Below are positions 60,016 to 64,000 of a stretch of 64,000 bases of DNA, piece by piece. Positions within the stretch are counted from its first letter, which is position 1, and each line of letters begins with the position of its first letter. The notes below the pieces were generated by a model that was not told the DNA's origin, ran no database searches, and worked only from the letters and a program-made list of their open reading frames with translations. The stretch comes from Desulfuromonadales bacterium. GTDB taxonomy: Bacteria; Desulfobacterota; Desulfuromonadia; Geobacterales; Pseudopelobacteraceae. The DNA lies in the NCBI GenBank assembly GCA_013377095.1, contig JACAAY010000010.1, positions 1-64,000 of the forward strand, written 5' to 3'. Both the position numbers and the translations under genes were made by a program.

Positions 60016-60783
60016 CTATCCGAAACTTTTGACAAGGGAGCTGATAACCAGCCCCCAACCATCGACGAGAACAAACAGCAGGATCTTGAACGGTAGAGAA
60101 ATCATAACCGGAGGCAGCATCATCATCCCCATGGACATGAGTACCGATGCCACCACCATGTCAACCACGATAAATGGAATATAGATAAGAAAACCGATCT
60201 GAAAGGCGGTGCGCAGCTCCGAAATCATGAATGCCGGAATAATGGTCAACGTTGGAATGTCATTGGCGTTCTTTGGTTGTGGCAACTTTGAAAGACTGAC
60301 AAACAGGGCCAAATCTTTCTCCCGAGTCTGGGACAGCATGAACTTCCTAATTGGCATGACAGCCCGGTCCATGGCCAGCTCCTGGGAAATTTGCTGGGAC
60401 TTCCAGGGCTGATAGGCCTCCTTGTTGATCTGCTGCCAGACGGGGTTCATGATGAAAAAAGTCAGAAACATGGAGAGCGCCAAAATGATCTGATTGGAAG
60501 GCGCTCCCTGCGTACCCATGGCCGTACGGAGAAAGGACAAAACCACCACGATCCGGGTGAATGAAGTGGTCATGATCAGAAGGCCGGGCGCCAGCGTGAG
60601 AATAGTCAGCAGCAGGAAAATCTGGATCGTAGTGGCCATGTCACCCGGCTTGGTGGCGGTGCCCACACCGATATTCAGAGAGGGGAGCGACATAGGTTCA
60701 GCCTGGACACTACCCACCACCAGTAAAATCAGCAGGGGTACAACACCGAACAGCAACCATCTGGAACCGGACCATGTCCGCAT
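60016..60783 (-). CDS. fliP: Flagellar export apparatus protein FliP
   Basis: A 255-residue membrane protein with a cleavable signal sequence (SRWLLFGVVPLLILLVVGSVQAEP) and the conserved core LAPGLLIMTTSFTRIVVVLSFLRTAMGTQGAPSNQIILALSMFLTFFIM and FMISELRTAFQIGFLIYIPFIVVDMVVASVLMSMGMMMLPPVMISLPFKILLFVLVDGW. The ATG at 60783 lies one base after the fliO stop; the frame open to 61032 is a shadow over fliO. Confidence 0.95.
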   Translation of the reverse strand: MRTWSGSRWLLFGVVPLLILLVVGSVQAEPMSLPSLNIGVGTATKPGDMATTIQIFLLLTILTLAPGLLIMTTSFTRIVVVLSFLRTAMGTQGAPSNQIILALSMFLTFFIMNPVWQQINKEAYQPWKSQQISQELAMDRAVMPIRKFMLSQTREKDLALFVSLSKLPQPKNANDIPTLTIIPAFMISELRTAFQIGFLIYIPFIVVDMVVASVLMSMGMMMLPPVMISLPFKILLFVLVDGWGLVISSLVKSFG

Positions 60784-60784
60784 A

Positions 60785-61207
60785 TCAGCTTCTCCGCTTT
60801 CCCGCATCCCTGCGAAACAACCTGAACAGTTCCGGCCGGACACTGACATCATCATCAAGCACTTCAATTTCCTCATATACATGAACCTGCTTGAGCAAAC
60901 TGAGACGGTTTTCAGTACTGGCCAGCAAGAGGTATTCGCCACCCACTTCAACCAGGACAAGTGATTTTTTGGGGGAAATGGCGCGCGTTTCCAGCAACCG
61001 GATATGCGTACCAAACCGATTGGCAACTCCACTTTTTATCAGTTTTCCGGAAAAGTGCCTGGTAATCAGAATCAGCCCGATGACGACGGACAGAGCAGCG
61101 ATCATTTGAATAAAACTGGAAAGGAAACTGTATTCCTGGCCGGGAAGTCCTTCGGCGCAGGCAAGTGAGGGCAGGGCAAGGAGCAGTGCGGTGACTGCAC
61201 CTTTCAC
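60785..61207 (-). CDS. fliO: Flagellar biosynthesis protein FliO
   Basis: A 140-residue membrane protein with a signal-like N-terminus, one transmembrane helix (about 30-52) and a basic cytoplasmic tail (RFGTHIRLLETRAISPKKSLVLVEVGGEYLLLAST) typical of FliO. It assists assembly of the FliP ring. It overlaps the fliN stop by 4 bases. Confidence 0.9.
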   Translation of the reverse strand: MKGAVTALLLALPSLACAEGLPGQEYSFLSSFIQMIAALSVVIGLILITRHFSGKLIKSGVANRFGTHIRLLETRAISPKKSLVLVEVGGEYLLLASTENRLSLLKQVHVYEEIEVLDDDVSVRPELFRLFRRDAGKRRS

Positions 61208-61503
61208 AAAATTTTCTCCACCCGCTCGTTTGGACTGACAATATCGACCAGACGAACACCAAACTTTTCATTTACCACAACCGCCTCGCCACGAGCCACC
61301 AGCTTGGAATTGACAAAAATGTCCAGTGGTTCACCCGCCAACTTGGAGAGTTCGACAACTGCACCCTGGTTCAACTGAAGGACATCCTTGACCAGCAGCT
61401 TGGTTCTTCCTAATTCCACTGTCACCTGCAGGGGAATATCAAGAATAAAATCGAGGTTTTTCCTATCCAGATCCGTGTCGTTTGCTTCAGGTTTATCGCT
61501 CAC
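61204..61503 (-). CDS. fliN: Flagellar motor switch protein FliN
   Basis: A 99-residue C-ring protein with the SpoA domain (DIPLQVTVELGRTKLLVKDVLQLNQGAVVELSKLAGEPLDIFVNSKLVARGEAVVVNEKFGVRLVDIV). The GTG at 61503 overlaps the fliM stop (GTGA) and has GAGGGGG 6-7 bases before it, so it is preferred to an ATG at 61524 that precedes that ribosome site. Confidence 0.93.
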   Translation of the reverse strand: MSDKPEANDTDLDRKNLDFILDIPLQVTVELGRTKLLVKDVLQLNQGAVVELSKLAGEPLDIFVNSKLVARGEAVVVNEKFGVRLVDIVSPNERVEKIL

Positions 61504-62483
61504 CTCTGTCCCCCTCTGCCGCATATCGTGCTAATCTGTATCGCCCTGTTTCCATGTCGGATTCCGGGAACTCCCCAATATTTTGTTTCACCCTCAACCT
61601 TGATCTGTAATTCACTGGAGCAGGGTTTATCAAGCATGATCGTGTCACCAACGGCAAGTTCAAGCAATTCCCGCAGTGTGATTCCCGCATTACCCATTTC
61701 AACAATGATTTCGAGGGGCGCCTCCATCAACTCGGCCGACAGCCGGGAGGACCACTGAGGGTCAATGGCCATCAGGTCAAACTGCATCCCCGCCTTGAGC
61801 TTGTCCCTGATCGGGTCAATCGTCATGTAGGGTATGGCAAAAACCATGTTGCCCGAAATATCCTCGATCTGGATCTTGAGCGACATGGTTACGATCTGAT
61901 ACTCGGGAGGGACAATATTGATTAGACGCGGGTTCATCTCCATGCGCAACAAGTTCATGTGAGTTGCATAGAGTGGGGCCCAGGCCTTTTCCAGATCCTG
62001 CAGGATATCCCTGACGATTTTCTCCATCAGACGCAGTTCGATGGAGGTAAACATCCGATTGGCCATGGGAACCCTGCTTACGCCGGTCCCCCCCAGGAGA
62101 CTGTCCACCAGCGACAGTACCAGGGTACTGTCAAAGGAAATCAGGGCAGCGCCCTTGAGCGGCTCAATTTTGAAGATTGCCATGCAAACCGGCGAGGGAA
62201 GGGTCTGGATAAAATCGTCGAATTTGTAGGAACGTGCGCCGATCTTCTTGATCTCAACAACCTTGCGCAGGCGATTGGAGAGATTAACCCGGTTATAGCG
62301 GATATAACTGTCATAGATGATGTCCAGGTTGGGGACAAAACCCTTGTGCGCCTCGGTGTTAAAGAGGTCATAGCTAACCACGAGCCCCTCTGCCTTGGCC
62401 AGCTCTCTCTCGGGCTCAATGCGCCCATCAAACACCGCATTGAGAAGCGCCTCGATTTCTGCTTTGGTAAGGATTTTTTCCAT
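61500..62483 (-). CDS. fliM: Flagellar motor switch protein FliM
   Basis: A 327-residue C-ring protein that binds CheY-P. The N-terminus MEKILTKAEIEALLNAVFDG is the CheY-binding and start region; the middle contains the GGTGVSRVPMANRMFTSIELRLMEKIV segment and the C-terminus a SpoA domain. Its presence with FliN and FliL indicates a complete rotary motor set. Confidence 0.95.
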   Translation of the reverse strand: MEKILTKAEIEALLNAVFDGRIEPERELAKAEGLVVSYDLFNTEAHKGFVPNLDIIYDSYIRYNRVNLSNRLRKVVEIKKIGARSYKFDDFIQTLPSPVCMAIFKIEPLKGAALISFDSTLVLSLVDSLLGGTGVSRVPMANRMFTSIELRLMEKIVRDILQDLEKAWAPLYATHMNLLRMEMNPRLINIVPPEYQIVTMSLKIQIEDISGNMVFAIPYMTIDPIRDKLKAGMQFDLMAIDPQWSSRLSAELMEAPLEIIVEMGNAGITLRELLELAVGDTIMLDKPCSSELQIKVEGETKYWGVPGIRHGNRAIQISTICGRGGQR

Positions 62484-62500
62484 ATAACCCCGGAACCTAT

Positions 62501-63043
62501 CTACTGGACAACGAAATCGGTAAAATAGACCTTGCCTATCTTGGCTGGAGTAATAATTTTGTTGATCGCAACCAGGATTTCCTCCTTGATCTGGTTCTTA
62601 CCCTGAAGATCCTGGATATCCTGCAAGGTCTTGGAACTCAGCAGTACCAGTATGGCATCCCGAATCGGCGCCAGCCGCGCATCCAGATCGCCCTTGACCG
62701 CTCCGGCCATTTCCATCTCCACCTTGACCTTCAGATAACGCAGTTCCTGTCCATCGTAAATATTGACGATAAATGGTTCCAGCGGATATATATTGGCTAC
62801 TCCTGCAGCGCCTTCCTTGCCTCCGGCCGCTGCCGAACCGCCATGTCCTCCTTCGGCTTTTGACTCGGTCTTGGCTTCGGCTCCTTCTTTACTTTTTTCC
62901 TTTTTATCTCCCTTACCCATCAGCATGAATGCCACGACACCCAAAACAACAGCGACGGCCAGAGCAGCTCCGATAATGATGAACATCTTTTTTTTACTTC
63001 CGCTACCTTCAGCTTCCGCAGGCGACTGTTCGTCCTTGGCCAT
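62501..63043 (-). CDS. fliL: Flagellar basal body-associated protein FliL
   Basis: A 180-residue single-pass membrane protein (helix about 20-42: MFIIIGAALAVAVVLGVVAFML) with a charged, Gly/Ala/Lys-rich linker (about 45-82) and a conserved periplasmic domain (YPLEPFIVNIYDGQELRYLKVKVEMEM). It supports stator function. It follows flgE after a 159-base gap with a terminator-like hairpin. Confidence 0.92.
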   Translation of the reverse strand: MAKDEQSPAEAEGSGSKKKMFIIIGAALAVAVVLGVVAFMLMGKGDKKEKSKEGAEAKTESKAEGGHGGSAAAGGKEGAAGVANIYPLEPFIVNIYDGQELRYLKVKVEMEMAGAVKGDLDARLAPIRDAILVLLSSKTLQDIQDLQGKNQIKEEILVAINKIITPAKIGKVYFTDFVVQ

Positions 63044-63144
63044 GTCATTCCTCCATGGTTGAGTAATAAAATCAATAGATTGTGTTTACGATACTATTTA
63101 AAACGATTTTTTCCATTTTGCAATCAATTAAACTTTTAGAGAAT

Positions 63145-63181
63145 GAAAGCCTCCGGGGCTTTAGTTGCCCCGGAGGCTTTC
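63145..63181. terminator. Hairpin between flgE and fliL
   Basis: Perfect 15-base arms (63145-63159 and 63167-63181) around a 7-base loop, 21 bases after the flgE stop. The minus-strand T stretch is short (CTTTC), so termination may be partial and some transcripts may continue into fliL. The AT-rich gap 63044-63144 may hold a promoter for fliL, but I could not assign one. Confidence 0.75.
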
Positions 63182-63202
63182 GTGTCAGTGCCACATGCCC
63201 AT

Positions 63203-64000
63203 TTAGCGTTTGAGATTCAGAACCTCCTGGGTCATCTCATCCGCCGTGGTTATGGTTTTGGAGTTGGCGGAATATGCCCGCTGGGTAAGGATCATTTTCA
63301 CAAACTGTCCGGCCATATCCACGTTACTCTGCTCCAGGGAATTGGAAAAGATTTTTTCCGATGTTCCGTTGGCTGTGTTGGAAGCCAGTGAAAACGCCGC
63401 AGCTGGAACACCCGATGCGGTACCTGGCTGGAAAAGGGTCCCACCGATCTTGTCCAGCCCACCCGGGTTGGGGGGGTTGATGACTGCAATTTTGTTGTTC
63501 GTAGCAGCTGTAAAAGTTGTTGTGCCGATTACACCGGCAGCATCGTAATAGTAGGTGCTACCGAGCGCATCAATGTACGTAATGGAGCCATCACTACCGA
63601 TTTTCGAAATTTTGGCGAAATCACCTGCGGCAGGAGTCGCACCGGCAGCGGTTGCCAGAAACTGGATTGGGTTTCCGGCGGTATCAAGCACCTGATATCC
63701 GTCGGGATTTACCAGGTGATAGGTATCATCCACTCTGAATGCCCCGGCACGTGTCAGGTATGCGGAACTTTGAGTAGCAACCGTGGCGTTTCCTTTTGGA
63801 ACGCCCAACGCAAAAAAACTATTCCCCTGAAGGGCGACGTCGGTAACGAGTTCGGTGGACTCGAACGACCCCTGTCCAAAAACATTATCCACCTTCTGTA
63901 TCTGGGTGCCTCGGCCAATCTGCGAGCTGTTGCCGATATTGGTGGAGAGTAGGTCGGAAAAAAGCATCCGGCCTGATTTAAAACCAACGGTGTTGACGTT
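63203..64000 (-). CDS. flgE: Flagellar hook protein FlgE (partial, 5' end outside window)
   Basis: The frame is open from the window edge; the visible 265 codons begin NVNTVGFKSGRMLFSDLLSTNIGNSSQIGRGTQIQKVDNVFGQGSFESTE and end SLEQSNVDMAGQFVKMILTQRAYSANSKTITTADEMTQEVLNLKR. The [13 protein letters not shown] start motif and the SNVDMAGQFV ending mark the hook/rod family; the GSFESTELVTDVALQGNSFFAL pattern and its position before fliL favour FlgE over FlgG. The visible part is shorter than many hook proteins, so a compact FlgE is likely. Confidence 0.85.
   Translation of the reverse strand, partial: NVNTVGFKSGRMLFSDLLSTNIGNSSQIGRGTQIQKVDNVFGQGSFESTELVTDVALQGNSFFALGVPKGNATVATQSSAYLTRAGAFRVDDTYHLVNPDGYQVLDTAGNPIQFLATAAGATPAAGDFAKISKIGSDGSITYIDALGSTYYYDAAGVIGTTTFTAATNNKIAVINPPNPGGLDKIGGTLFQPGTASGVPAAAFSLASNTANGTSEKIFSNSLEQSNVDMAGQFVKMILTQRAYSANSKTITTADEMTQEVLNLKR

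Noticed and set aside
63044-63202. Sigma54 or sigma28 promoter for fliL
   Set aside because: The gap is AT-rich but has no GG-N10-GC match and no TAAA-N15-GCCGATAA-like sequence.

Overview
The window looks like a Geobacterales (Desulfuromonadia) chromosome, of the Geobacter / Trichlorobacter / Pelobacter propionicus type; I cannot resolve the species. The reasons are a fused nifEN gene, nif-specific ferredoxins, DraT/DraG, an ANTAR-type nitrogen-fixation antiterminator (GnfR type), a GEMM-I riboswitch of the Geobacter-like subtype, many sensor kinases and c-di-GMP proteins, and one long flagellar operon. No tRNA, rRNA, CRISPR, insertion sequence or prophage was seen.

Layout. 1-1.9 kb: end of a Ni/Co ECF transporter operon (cbiM, PDGLE protein, cbiQ cut by the window edge). 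2-7.3 kb, minus strand: nifEN, nifX, two FdxB-type ferredoxins, a NifX-like protein and draT, read from a sigma54 promoter. 7.5-15.3 kb, plus strand: two periplasmic binding protein genes, each followed by a membrane signalling protein (a diguanylate cyclase and a hybrid kinase), with a rhomboid protease and a rubredoxin/FAD oxidoreductase between. 15.4-21 kb, minus strand: nifHDK and nifV, each unit with its own sigma54 promoter. 21.2-34 kb, plus strand: a sigma54 activator, a CheX-like protein, an HD-GYP regulator, a large hybrid kinase, a small Os1348/NHLP-like protein, CheW, chemoreceptor, CheW, a V4R protein, a HAMP/CxxC protein and a GGDEF-EAL protein. 34-37 kb: a GNAT protein, nifB and draG, the last two from divergent sigma54 promoters. 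37-41.7 kb: a CheY-like regulator, a broken ATPase/TPR/BTAD regulator behind a c-di-GMP/cGAMP-type riboswitch, and the ANTAR regulator. 41.8-44.6 kb: a UvrD/PcrA helicase and a GNAT protein. 44.6-64 kb, minus strand: flgE(partial)-fliLMNOPQR-flhB-flhA-flhF-flhG-fliA-flgF-flgG-flgA-flgH-flgI-flgJ-flgN-flgK-flgL.

How the parts work together. nifEN, nifH, nifV and nifB each have a GG-N10-GC sigma54 promoter. The leader that follows can fold either into a small ANTAR-type hexaloop hairpin or into an overlapping stem, which in three cases is a clear intrinsic terminator. The ANTAR response regulator at 41059-41625, itself behind a sigma54 promoter, is the natural ligand. Together they suggest a two-step nif switch: initiation by sigma54, then antitermination. 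DraT and DraG add post-translational control of NifH, which has the target arginine.

The signalling region between nifV and nifB has two intergenic modules with the same geometry: a TGTCC-N7-GGACA palindrome, a sigma54-like promoter and a second palindrome. They drive two halves of one sensory locus and are probably targets of the sigma54 activator encoded just upstream.
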